From the NCBI GenBank assembly GCA_951213105.1, contig OX578134.1, forward strand, positions 136,024,793 through 136,088,792: DNA of 64,000 bases. Reading direction: 5' to 3'. Position 1 is the stretch's first letter. Each line of letters opens with the position of its first letter. The DNA is from Amaurobius ferox (taxonomy: Eukaryota > Arthropoda > Arachnida > Araneae > Amaurobiidae). The translations under genes were made by a program, and so were the position numbers. A model generated the notes under the pieces. That model had not been told where the DNA came from. It made no database searches and worked only from the letters and a program-made list of their open reading frames with translations. Shown here piece after piece: positions 35,432 through 47,017 of the stretch.

Positions 35432-36350
35432 TCTGATGTGGGCAACACATGACTTTCCTTATATAATGTAATGAATTTACTACTTTAACAGTAAAAAAAA
35501 TAGGTTTTTCTTATAGTAGATACTAATATTCTTTCCAAGATATTTTGAATTTTCGACAATTAGTCGCCATTTTCATTGATTTAGCGTCATTTTAGTCCAT
35601 TTGGCGAGATTTTCGGTAATTTGATAACATTTCGAAAAGTTGCCAAGTTGGCGACATTCCGCCAAATTCGTCACCAAAATCTCGCTAAGCTTTACTGACA
35701 GAGAAATAAGTTATTCTTATAGCAGATAAATGACTATTGGCGTTCAAATACAAACATATTACTCGAAGTATCTTTTTTCATGAATGGAACGAGCTAGATC
35801 CACGAGAATGATGTCACTCAATTTATCGCATGGTATTACATATGAAAAGTGAACATGTTTCTCAATAGGAAATATATATTTTTTTATTTTATATGACTTT
35901 TTGATAATTTTTTAGAAAAATGTGCAATATCTCGAGAACGGTTCATGTAATCGTTCTAAAATTTATGTTAATCGTTTTCTAATGAAAAATTATATAAGGA
36001 ATGTCTATTTGCGTAAATTTATTAGCGGTTTTGATTTTTTTAAGATTTTTTCAAAATTTCACTCCAAAATTTAGGGGATTCTGAACATTCGATTACGTTT
36101 AAAAACAATAGGTTTCCAGTGTTTACGGATTGTGATTTTTGTACCAAATTTCGTTCAAATCGGTCCATTCGTTCGTCAGTTATCGTCTCCACAGACTCAC
36201 TGACACACACACACATACACAGACAGCACTTCAAAAATGTTTGATTCGTGATCAGGGATGCTTGAAACGTGCTCTCCCGCCGAATACTCGAATTCAAATT
36301 TTCGACCCCGTCACAATACTTTCCTTATACATTATGTATATAAGGAAAGT
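35432..36350 (+). mobile_element. Family A stem-loop element, full length (reference copy)
   Basis: 5' end TCTGATGTGGGCAACACATG (ATGTG/CACAT hairpin), then ACTTTCCTTATATA. A core follows with about five 20-bp-spaced motifs (35555-35690), then 'tctcgagaacggttcatg', a CA tract (36202-36222), 'cgaccccgtcacaatact' and a terminal stem-loop CTTTCCTTATAC...GTATATAAGGAAAG. No protein coding. The best complete example of the family here. Confidence 0.85.
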
Positions 36351-36384
36351 AAAAATCGGATTTTTATAAAATATGTTTTGTAAA

Positions 36385-37080
36385 GAGTGCGATCCACATC
36401 AAAACGTTGGAAATCTAAAAATTCAGAGAAGTATACTATGTGATGAGATTAGACGAGATTAGATAGCGATTAACAATACCTTCCTTTAAGGGAGATGGAG
36501 ACTTGAAATATTTTACACACGTTAATTATTAGATAAAATCCTCGAAAAAAAAACAAATTTCTTAAAAATGTGTAGTAAACAGGGTGGTGGTGTGTGTGGG
36601 AGTGGTCCACACCAAAACGTTCTAAAGGTGAAATGCGAGATAAAGACTTGAAAACTGATGCACTGATAAATCGATAAATCCCCAGGAGAAAACCGTATTT
36701 TTCAAAAATATTCATTTAAAAGGTGCTCCACACCAAAACGTTCGAAATGTAAAATGATAATAAAATGTGCTTTGCAGGGAGATATAGACTTTAGACGTTT
36801 TTTATAGACTTTAAAATGAGTGTAAGGATAGATCGTTAGATAGGAATAAAGCGTATAATTCTAATATTTGCTTATTTAGGGATGCCGCACACTTAAATGT
36901 TTAATTGGATGAATAAATGAGAAATTCTTTGTCTGAAGCGAGACAGATATTTGAAATTTGATGCACGGGTGAACAGTTTGAAAAAAACCACTGGAAAATT
37001 CGAATTATCCAAAAATTTACATTATTCGGGGTTGCTTATCCTGAGACCGTTGATTTTCAACGGGTATTCGGCTAGTATTC
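36385..37080 (+). repeat. Family E tandem-unit repeat
   Basis: Diverged units begin with 'tccacatcaaaacgtt' (36393), 'tccacaccaaaacgtt' (36606), 'tccacaccaaaacgtt' (36727) and 'cgcacacttaaatgt' (36886). Spacing is 213, 121 and 159 bp. Related reversed sequence occurs near 58690-59060. Confidence 0.6.
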
Positions 37081-37089
37081 TTTATTCTT

Positions 37090-38095
37090 ACTTTCTTATA
37101 CTATGTATTATAGTATAGAGAAAGTATTGTTTTCACGAAAATTTTCGAATTCGAGAACCCTCAGAGGGGGGGGGGAGTTATCTTCAGGGGGTATATTGTT
37201 AAGTATAGTATCAATTGAAATATTTTTTCAGGTCCTTTAAAATGATGGGTAACATGCTATAATTGTGACTATTTAGACCAACGATACAGACTTTTCAAAT
37301 TTTTTCTTGCAAAATTTGCGAAAAAAAAAAAAAAAAACTGAAGATCCTAAGACCGTTTCTCCACCCGTCCCTCTTTGTAACGCTTGACGAAAATACTGAC
37401 GACAAATTTAGCGGGATATCACTAACGGGGCGAATTTTTTAAATGTTAAGAAATTAATGAAAATGTCGCCAAATCGATGAAAATATTGCCAAATTAATAA
37501 AAACAATACTAAATTATTAATTTTAAATGTGTCTTGTTATGAAATAGTGCTGTAATGATTGATTCTTCGGTAGTATTTTTCTGTCAGTCTAACAGACCCA
37601 GTTAATGATAAAATTGGCTACATTTTTTAAATGTCGCCAAATGGATCAAAATATCGCCAGATGGATAAAATAACACTAAATTGATGAAAAAAAATAACGC
37701 GTAATTCAGGAAAATTCAATATTTTGCAAAATTAAGTTCAATTTCCTTGATAATCCCTGTCGCTTTGTGGAAATTATTAATTGAATATCTTAAAAACCCA
37801 TTTCTACATCCTTCCATCCACAACGCTTGGCGAAGAATTTGGCGGAATATCGCCAATTTAGCGAGTTTTTTATTGTTGCGAAATTGATAAAAATGCCCCA
37901 AAACGATTAAAATATAACCAAATTGATAAACATGGCACTCTAAATCAATGAAATAAATTGTGTTTTGTTAGGAGTTAGTATTGTGATGATGTTTTGGTAG
38001 CGCTTATCTGCCAGTCATTTCATATCAGGAAAAGTCGTTGTCCCAAATTATCACAATTTTAGTATGTTATCTGGTACGTTAGTAAAATTTGAAAA

Positions 38096-38168
<73 letters not shown>

Positions 38169-38218
38169 AGATGCTGAGAAATGGATTCTGGTATAAGAAA
38201 GTCGAGTTAAGCCACACT
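37090..38218 (-). mobile_element. Family D stem-loop element, copy 1
   Basis: Read on the minus strand it starts with CAGTGTGGCTTAACTCGAC then TTTCTTATACCAGA, and ends with a stem-loop (CTTTCT...AGAAAG, 37090-37132 region). The interior has a diverged tandem duplication (about 37380-37560 and 37800-37990) and repeated 'gccaaattgataaa'-type motifs. An A run plus (TA)n, 38092-38168, lies near the 5' end. Confidence 0.7.
38092..38168. repeat. A-run plus (TA)n microsatellite
   Basis: Homopolymer A followed by TA repeat inside the family D element. Confidence 0.97.
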
Positions 38219-38673
38219 GCAGTTAATTTTAATAAATGAATTATGCCTCTCTTTCTCTATATCGTCAGAGATAAATACAATATAGGTAAAGCATATTTTT
38301 TAGATTGTTAGCATTCATCACATAAGAAGATTTACTTCAAAAAATGTGCATAATTAAATATGTTACAATAAAACTAGACTGTTTACTGTAACATTATATT
38401 AAATACTCTGCACAAATAGGCACACAACTATCTTGTAGGAATCAAAAATCCAATTACACAGGAAGAAGAAATGATTTCTTTCGTTTCTTGAAATTTGTTT
38501 CTTATGTAATTCTGAAAATTGAAGGTGAAATATTTTTGACCACCAATATCTATCGATAATATTTTAGAAATAAATTTTATATAAAATATGATTTAATTTA
38601 TTAATCCCTGCTCCAATAATATTAATCTTATAATCTGGAAAGCTGCGCAGAGTAATCTCGCGGCTAATTAAAA
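38219..38673. other. No recognisable feature
   Basis: AT-rich spacer. Confidence 0.4.
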
Positions 38674-39650
38674 AAATCTGATGTGGACAGCATATAACTT
38701 TTTCTATATAATGCAATGCATTTATTTCTTTTACAGTAAAAAAATTATATATAAGATCTACGGCGAAATGTTTATGATATTGAATTAATTGCACATTTAG
38801 CGCTTTTCCGAATTACAATATGTTCGAAGTTTCTACTATTTCGAAGTACCCAATTAATTTGTATTTCATGCAATGTCAATTTGACAATTATTAATATTGA
38901 TAGTATCCGCAGTAAACAACATAGTCTATAGTTTTAATAATTAATTCATCAATATGGCATTATTTTCGTTAACTTGCGTCATTCTTGCAGTTTTAACGAT
39001 ATTTTCGTCAATTTGGAGCGAAATAACGCGACATTTGTAATATTTCGAACTAGATCCACGAGAATGATGTTTACAAATTCATCGCATAATATTACATATG
39101 GAAAGGGAACATATTTCGCAATAGTTAATTCTTTTGTTTTAGTTCCATGTGATTTTTAAAAGGAAATATTTGAAAAGGTACAATATTTCCAGAACGAGTC
39201 ATTCTAGCGTTCTAAAATATGTGTCGATAGTTTCTAAATGAAAATTACGTAATTATTATTTACGTAATATTATTAAAGGTTATGATTTTTTAATGATTTT
39301 TTAAAAAATTCATTTAAAACTATGTGTGTGTACGTGGGTGGGGAGGGGGTCTTCAAAACTTTCGATTGCGTTTTCAATCAATTGGCTTCAAGTATTCACG
39401 GATAGTAATTTTTGTGCCCAATTTTGTTCGAAACGTCTTATTCGTTCGTGATATATCTTTTCCACAGTCTCTCGGACGCACACACACACCCACACACACA
39501 CACAAACACGAACATCACCTCAAAAACCATCGATCCGAGTTCAGAAATGTTTGAAACGTGCTCTTCCGTCGAAAACTTGAACTCGAATTTTCGTTTCCAC
39601 CACAATACTTTCCCTATACAATATACTATGTGTGGTGAAAATATTGATCT
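38674..39650 (+). mobile_element. Family A stem-loop element, diverged
   Basis: 5' end TCTGATGTGGACAGCATATA is recognisable. Internal blocks ('ctagatccacgagaatgatg', 'tccagaacgagtcattc') are in order, followed by a CA tract (about 39477-39510) and a decayed 3' stem-loop. About 150 bp of the usual core is replaced near 38760-38940. Confidence 0.65.
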
Positions 39651-39910
39651 TTATAATAAATCATGTCAATAGTTTATTTTAAATATTTAGTTAAATTAAA
39701 TAATTATAATTAAATACCAAGTAAAAATTAGTGAGAACACTCTTCCTTCAATTCTTCAAGTTCTAGGATATAGTTTCATTGAATAATCAAGATTTCTAAT
39801 ATTCTTTTCCACACTCCATGATTACTTTGACCGAGACCTAAAGTTTAAAGTACATTTCGAATAATTACGACTATACACATACAGAACTTTTCACTCATAT
39901 CAGAAAAAAA

Positions 39911-39980
39911 TCTGATGTGGGTAGCATATGACTTTCCTTATATAATGCAATGAATTTGCTACATTTACAATAAAAAAAAA
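39911..39980 (+). mobile_element. Family A 5' fragment
   Basis: Only the first 70 bp of family A are present (TCTGATGTGGGTAGCATATG onward), ending in an A run where the next copy begins head-to-tail. Confidence 0.75.
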
Positions 39981-40993
39981 TCTGATGTGGGCAACACATG
40001 ACTTTCCTTATATAATGAAATGAATTTACTACTTTTAGAGTAAAATAAATAGGTTTTTCTTCTAGTAGATACTAATATCCTTTCCAAGATATTGAATTTT
40101 CGACAATTAGTCGTCATTTTCATTGATTTAGCGTCATTTTTATCCATTTGGCGAGATTTTCGTTAATTTGGCAACATTTCAAAAAGTCGCCAAGTTGGCG
40201 ACATTCCGCCAATTTCGACGCCAAAATCTCGCCAAGCGTTATGGACGAAGAGATAAGTTATATATATATATATATATATAACTTATTAGATATTGAATTT
40301 TCGACATATATTATATAACTATTATTATATATTTATATATTATATAACTTATTAGATTAGTCGTCATTTTCATTGATTTAGCGTCATTTTTATCTATTTG
40401 GCGAGATTTTCGTTAATTTGGCAACATTTCAAAAAGTCGCCAAGTTGGCGACATTCCGCCAATTTCGTCGCCAAAATCTCGCCAAGCATTATGGACGAAG
40501 AAATAAGTTGTTCTTACAGCAGATAAATTGGCGTTCAAATGCAAAAGTATTACTCAAAGTATCTTTTTTCATGAATGGAACGAGCAAGATCCACGAGAAT
40601 GATGTCACCCAATTTATCGCATGGTATGACATATGAAAAGTGAACATGTTTCTGTATAGGAAATATATTTTTTTCATTTTAAATGACTTTTTAAAAATGT
40701 TTTTGAAAAATGTGCAATATCTCGAGAACGGTTCATGTTAGCGTTCTAAAATTTATGTCAATCGTTTTCTAATGAAAAATTACCATAAGAAATGTCTATT
40801 TGCGTAACTTTGTTAGTGGTTTTGATTTTTTGACGATTTTTTCAAAATTTTATTCGAAAATTTAGGGGGGTTCTGAACTTTCGATTACATATAAAAACAA
40901 TAGGCTTCCAGTGTTTACGGATTGTGATTTTTGTACCAAATTTGGTTCGAATCGGTCCATTCGTTCGTCAGTTATCGTCTCCACAGGCTCACT

Positions 40994-41048
<55 letters not shown>

Positions 41049-41184
41049 ACACACAGACATCACTTCAAAAATGTTTGATTCGTGATCAGGGATGCTTGAA
41101 ACGTGCTCTCCCGTCGAAAACTCGAATTCGAATTTTCGACCCCGTCACAATACTTTCCTTATACATTATGTATATAAGGAAAGT
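39981..41184 (+). mobile_element. Family A element with internal core duplication
   Basis: Complete ends are present (TCTGATGTGGGCAACACATG; terminal AAGGAAAGT). The core at about 40090-40255 is repeated at about 40355-40510, the two copies separated by TA-rich DNA (40260-40350), which lengthens this copy. CA tract at about 40995-41056. The 3' end joins the next copy directly. Confidence 0.8.
40995..41056. repeat. (CA)n microsatellite inside family A
   Basis: CA tract at the fixed position of the family A microsatellite, expanded relative to 36202-36222. Confidence 0.96.
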
Positions 41185-42053
41185 AATAGGTATTTCTTAT
41201 AGTAGATAATTATATGCTTTCCAAGATATTGAATTTTCGTCAATGAGTCGTAATTTTCATTGATTTAGTGTCATTTCTATCCATTTGATGAGATTTTCGT
41301 TGATTTGGCAACATTTAAAAAAGTCACCAAGTTGGCGACATTCCGCTAAATTCGTCGCCAAAATCTCGCCAAGCGATATGGAAGGAGAAATAAATTATTC
41401 TTACAGCAGATAAATGACTATTGGCGTTAAAATACAAAATTATTACTCAAAGTATCTTTTCTCATGAATGGAACGAGCTAGATTCACGAGAATGATGTCA
41501 CAAATTTATCGCATGGTAATACTCGTACATATGAAAAGTGAACATGTTTCTCAACAGTTAATATATAATTTTTAATTTATGGGATTTTTTGATACATTTA
41601 TTTAAAAAATGTGCAATATCTCAAGAACGGTTCATGCTAGCGTTCTAAAGTTTATGTCAATCGTTTTCTAAGGAAAAATTACATAAGAAACGTCTATTTG
41701 CGTAACTTTATTAAAGGTTTTGATTTTTTTTGATGATTTTTTCAAAATTTCAGTCGAAAATTTAGGGGGTTCTGAACATTCGATTACGTTTAAAAATAAT
41801 TGGATCCCAGTATTCTCGAATTGTGACTTTTGTACCAAATTTCATTCGAATCGCTCTATTTGTTCTTGAGATATCGTTTCCACAGACTCACTGACGCACA
41901 CACACGTACTTTCACACACATACTGACATAATCTCAAATATGTTTGATTCGTGATCAGGGATGCTTGAAACGTGCTCTCCCGTCGAAAACTCGAATTCAA
42001 ATTTTTGATCCCGTCACAATATTTTCCTTATACATTATGTATATAAGGAAAGT
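41185..42053 (+). mobile_element. Family A element, 5'-truncated, joined head-to-tail
   Basis: It starts inside the family sequence at 'aataggt', the same short block being present inside the preceding copy, then runs to a complete terminal stem-loop GTATATAAGGAAAGT. The junction therefore has microhomology. Confidence 0.8.
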
Positions 42054-42905
42054 CACAATATCCGGAAGCTATGGTTGTGAAAGCCAGGGAAGTGAACCCT
42101 TTGACCACAACTGGATCCTGCAGCTTTCAGTTTCCGAAAAATAAATTTACATGCGTTTGCGACTTTAGAGAATCTCATTTTTTTATTTGCACGAATTTAT
42201 TGTGCTTCATAAAAAAAAACGACTGACTTTACCTAACTTTTATTTATCAATAACTAAATTTCAAGAAAATGTTGCAGTTTGCAGCTACAAGTATAACAAC
42301 GTTGAGAAGGTCTAATATACTCATATAATGCTAATAAACAGTGATTCAAAAATAATAAATACATTTTCTTGGAAAATAAAATTACGAAATAAGATGTTGC
42401 AAAACTTTAAACAAAGAACACAGAAAACCACTTCACTGCATTCTTCATTTCAAAAGAGAACCGACCTGTTGGTTACGTCAAGAGAAGAAAAAGAAACAGA
42501 ATTGCAACGAATGGCATAGAGAAGACGTTCTGTCCTCAAAGTAATCTCGGTGGAAACTGCCTTTGAACTTTCAAAGTCAAGAAAATTTATAGCCACTCAA
42601 GTTTCTTGGTTTAGAAAAAAGCGTGTGTACTTTATCAAGGACAGTTACATCGCATTGGTCTGGAAACGAAGGTAATAAAGTATTCAAAAGTACTCTTTTC
42701 ATGTTTAGAACATGTATGATTTCTTTCTATATATGGTGACACTTTTTGATTCCCTGAATAACAGAAGGGCATTAAAGACATTTATCTGTAAAGTTAAAAA
42801 TATCTTTACAGAAAGAGATATATGCCAGGTTTCAAAATGTGGCGAATTATTTTATGCATTATTTTTCTTCCAATTGTAGAGTATTAGATTACCTCCCCAG
42901 AATAC
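42054..42905. other. No recognisable feature
   Basis: Possible unique sequence with slightly higher GC. No gene family recognised. Confidence 0.4.
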
Positions 42906-43110
42906 GTGGTGTAATATTTTCCCTACATAGTGATGTAAAGAAAAAATATTGGAACCGTATCGAAAATCGGAACTCGAATTTTAGACGAATCGACACGTTT
43001 AGAGCACTCTCGAAAACGAAATCGCTATTTTTAGCGTGACCTCTGTGTGTCTCTCTGTGTGTGTGTATTTAATCCACTCTAGCTCGAAATATTGAAACTA
43101 CCTGCTTGAA
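42906..43110 (-). mobile_element. Family B 3' fragment, reversed
   Basis: Decayed stem-loop (ATTTTCCCTACATAG...), then 'gaaaatcggaactcgaattt' and a GT tract, matching the reversed 3' end of family B. Confidence 0.6.
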
Positions 43111-43230
43111 AATTTATATTTATTTCTAATATTATATTTATATATATTGCAAATATTATATTTACATTTATTGCAAATATTATATTTACATTTATTGCAA
43201 ATATTATATTTATATTTACTGTAAATATAC
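43111..43230. repeat. 24-bp tandem repeat, 4-5 units
   Basis: The unit TATTGCAAATATTATATTTA plus 4 bases is repeated with minor changes. Confidence 0.85.
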
Positions 43231-44887
43231 ACTATTGTAAATACACATTAAATGTCGCAAAAGAGTTCTGAATGTGAAATGTAGGCGTGGTTGAATATGG
43301 GCGGGGCTAAATCCATTTATGCATGTTGGACAGCTATTCACAATTAAACCTTGTCGATATTTTCTGAAGCATGTTTATTTTCTATGATTGAACGTAATTA
43401 TCAGAATTTTCTATTTGTCTTGGAGGCTAAAGTTGCCTTTCCCTGACTGGGCCCCTAGACAAAAGTAAAGGACAGCGCTCTACCCTCAGTTTACAATTAA
43501 TTATAGGTGGTATATAAATAAGAAAATGCACAGAGATGAAACCTTTCTAAACTTGTATAAACTAGGTATACGCTCAGTTAAATATGCCACGTATTGGATG
43601 CGGACGAGATATGACTGATTTCATTTTTTTTTACCTGGTTCTGTTTATATATTGTCAGTGGGAAAGAAAACGAGCTCATTTTGTTCTCGGGCTCTCAGGA
43701 GACCGAGCTTGTTAACTGCAATTGTCATTCTACCCCACTAAATCTCCCTGGGTGTACTGGGTTATGTTTACACAGCACAATTCAAAGCAGAATTTAAAAT
43801 CTCTGCGCAAGCTATCTATGTCTGGATATTGCCACTTCAAAATTAAGAAACTTTTTTTAACTGTAATAATGCGAAAACATACTGTGGTTTGGCAACACCT
43901 TGTACAGTCCTCCCTGAACCGTGATGTCACTAATGACTAAATTCTATCCCACTGATGTCAAGCTGACGAACTTGTGATTGGTTGCCAGGCTGAATACCCA
44001 ACCTCATAAGAACCTTGAGTGAATATATGCACGTATATGTACCCTTGAGCGTATATGTACCTATATTTCAGATTTGTTTTCTTGTAAATATTATTTATAA
44101 ATGATATTTTAAGATATTTTGATAAAATAAAAAAATATTTTTGAATTAGGACTTAATTATTCAAAGTACAAAATTTGGTGTCGTTTTTTGAGTATTAGTT
44201 CAAAAGTTAAATACTGTTTAAAGAGTCAAACTGTTGAGCTGAATAGCGACACATAACAGTCTCGTTTATCTGAAGTCTCGTGTTATCCGATCAATTTCAC
44301 TGACTTATCACTTTCTCTTTCTAATTTTGAGAGGAAAAAATCTTAATAAATACAGATAAGAGTAATAATTAGTGTCTAGAAACAAAGATTTCTAAAGTTC
44401 AAACTATCAATTCAAAGAAGTTCTATGAAAGAAGTTTACTATAGCACATAATTAAATTTAGTTAATAGTTGCTTAATTATTAATCCATTAGTTGTTTACC
44501 CCTGAGTATAATAAGGATTTTTTAAAGCGAGAAAGGTTCACTAAATCTGTTTACATCCATTTATGCCAAAAGATATATTCCTAACTTTATTGTGATATAG
44601 TGTTTTAGTTCAATGCTTCACAAAGTTTCTCATTAAATGTTATGAACGAGAGGGAATTTTTCTCACTTTCATGCAGTGTATTATATTTTGTTAAAACAAA
44701 AGAATGCTTAAATGCGTGTAAGCAGGGAGTTAAATTTTAATACCCTTTTCTTGCGAGGTTCATCTGTCCAGCTGGTTATTTCTCTTGCAAAATTACTTTC
44801 TTGCGTTCTGTATAATTTATACATTAGCTTGAAAGTAAATCTTTGGGTGTCTTTATTCAAGGTAAAATGTAATTAAAAATAAAATTA
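43231..44887. other. Mostly unassigned; possible pogo-type end at about 44258
   Basis: No gene recognised. The stretch CAGTCTCGTTTATCTGAAG, followed by TCTCGTGTTATCCGATC, resembles pogo/Tigger terminal repeats, which have paired TTATCCGA motifs. No opposite end was found. Confidence 0.3.
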
Positions 44888-45855
44888 TAAAAATTTAATT
44901 TAAAGCAACGTACAAACACAAATTAATAGTGACGACCGGTATTGAAAGTAAGAAAGATTCAGGGCAAACAAGAAGCGAAACCTATAATCATCAGAGCAAG
45001 ATAGGCAATTGATGCCAGAACAGCTACCTTGACTGAAGCAGAGAAAAGGGATATCCACGGGGAACGGAGTAAAATATAGGTAAAAGCCATAGATGAAGGA
45101 ACGAGTAGTAGGACACTATGAAATAATTGTAAAATATGAAAGAGGGAAGTGAACGTCCAAAAAAGGGTCCAGAGCACTTGTTTAGTGAGCAGTGGCGGCT
45201 TGTAGCTAAAATTAGTGGGGGTACTGCTTCAAAAAATTTTTAGCCTTTGCCTAAAAATTGTGTTAAAGGAAACATATCAAGTGTAAAAGGAAACATATCA
45301 AGTGAATAATATCAAGTGAAAATATGGGGTGCTGCAGTTCCACAGTGTCCATACTCGAGCCGCCACTGTAACTGAGTAAAACTACCAACATAAGTGTCTA
45401 TTAAATTAAAAAAAGCAACTAACAGGGAAAACATAACTCTTAGAACATAAGTGTCCGAATATAAATGTCCGAACATAAATATCTTATTAAATTAAAAATG
45501 CAACTAATTTTTTGATTTAATAGGATACGTATGTTCGCAGCTTTACTCACTGTACAAATGCTTAGAATCCATTGTTGGATGATCCTTTTTCTCTTGTATA
45601 TTCTACTATTGTTTCATAATATCCTACTACTCGTTCCTTTCTTCAGGATTTTTACCTCCTTATTTCATTTTCTTATTCTGTTAACAACGCACATTTCCTG
45701 ATTTGTTGTTCTACCATTAATTGCCGATCTTGCTCGGACGAGTGAGGTTGTGCTTCTTGTTTGTCCTAACAAGAAAGGCTGTTTCTTACCTTTGAAACCG
45801 GTTGACACTATTAATTTGTGTTGTATGTTATTTTAAACAAATTTTTATAGATTGA
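44888..45855. repeat. Imperfect inverted pair of retroelement-tail-like sequences
   Basis: The left arm (about 44888-45430) reversed matches the right arm (about 45480-45855): 'cactattaatttgtgt', 'aattgcctatcttgctc' and 'cctactactcgttcctt' blocks occur in both in the same order. The layout resembles the tail-to-tail pair at 9278-9662, but no block is shared with it, so the family is unknown. The left arm is interrupted by the MITE at 45190-45368. Confidence 0.65.
45190..45368. mobile_element. hAT-like MITE, 179 bp
   Basis: Terminal inverted repeats CAGTGGCGGCT and AGCCGCCACTG. The flanks TTAGTGAG (45182-45189) and TAACTGAG (45369-45376) form an 8-bp duplication with two mismatches, the length typical of hAT insertions. 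The other palindrome arm shows the corresponding unoccupied site (CAGTGAGTAAAGC). Confidence 0.82.
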
Positions 45856-46095
45856 TTATATTAGAGGTAGTTTGAGCTGTACGAAAAATATAACTATTTC
45901 CTTTAAAATTTCTCCACCATACACGGTACATGTAAAACAAAATTATTGTCTGATGTCAAAATCTTGAATTTCGTAATATGTAGCGATTGAAAGGAGTGAA
46001 GCGTAACTGGAGAAAGAGAGAGATGAAGAGAGAGAAGCGCTTGTACGGCAACGATATTCAGCAGTCGCTTGTTCTGCCTAAGTTGCCAAGCCGCC

Positions 46096-46396
46096 CAGGT
46101 TCCATTTACTAATAAGACAACGTTCGATCACATACTGCACGACATTCTCAACAATGTCTTCCAGGATTGAATACCCTCCCAAGGCCATCCAGATATCCAG
46201 GCCTATCACCAATAGAACACGTCTGGGAAATGCTGGAACGGTATGTGCAGTCTTCTCAGAATACCACTGAATTAATTGACCAGTTGCAGCATTTACGTCA
46301 GAATTTTTCGCAGAGGGACATAGATAACTTAATTGACTCTATGCTCTATCGAATATTGTCTAATATAGCTGGCTGGGGAGGATTTACCACTTACTA
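46096..46396 (+). pseudogene. Tc1-like transposase, C-terminal fragment
   Basis: The 76-codon frame from 46167 encodes LPRPSRYPGLSPIEHVWEML, the DD34E-family block with its third catalytic acid, then QRDIDNLIDSM and a GGFTTY end. Upstream, FTNKTTFDHILHD in the other frames is a decayed version of the region before it. The N-terminal DNA-binding part is missing. The 3' flank (to about 46490) matches the end of the copy at 49.8 kb, so both belong to one family. Confidence 0.8.
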
Positions 46397-46589
46397 AAAT
46401 GTCATCTTGTTGCCACCATTTCTCAATAAAGCGGGTTTTTTTCTAATCATTTTTTGTGATAAATTTCTAATCATTCGCATACCTCCTTATATATGACGAA
46501 TTTTGCTGTAGCCCAACTTCTTATGGATGCATCTATATCTTTTTGTAATAGTATTTGTTATTACCCCTACAATCAACGAATCAGATATT

Positions 46590-46715
46590 ATGAGTGCATT
46601 CGTGACGAATTGCAGCGCGTTTATTTACGACGTATCAAAGGCGTTTATTTAGGGCGTTCTATTAGGACGTATTATTATTATTTATGGCGTATTTTAGGGC
46701 GTTGTATAATAGCAT
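46590..46715 (+). repeat. Short array of GGCGTWTTTA-like motifs
   Basis: 'gcgtttatttacgacgtatc', 'gcgtttatttagggcgtt' and 'gcgtattttagggcgttg' follow each other. It relates to the reversed array at 31925-32190. Confidence 0.45.
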
Positions 46716-47017
46716 AGTTGAGCTTGGAAAAAACTAACGTGTTATTGATTTTTTGTTAAAATAAGGTAATTTGGAAATTGAATGGTGTTATCTGTATATC
46801 TATTATTTAAATAACGGGCGCTTAATTAAGACCCGAGAAATGTTGTATAATTCGTTCTAATGAGAAATAAATGAACCGTATTATTTATGAGTTATCAAGA
46901 GCTGTTGTTACAAATTGAAATTTTAATTTTTCACAAAGTTTCTTTTTCTTTGTGTCGCGAAAGAATACAACGATTTCCATAAAATTTGGTAATTTAATTC
47001 ATAACAACAACAAAAAA
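46716..47017. other. No recognisable feature
   Basis: AT-rich spacer before a family A element. Confidence 0.4.

Noticed and set aside
44959..45177. 72-codon hydrophobic ORF
   Set aside because: It falls in an arm of the imperfect palindrome and is not open in the other arm.
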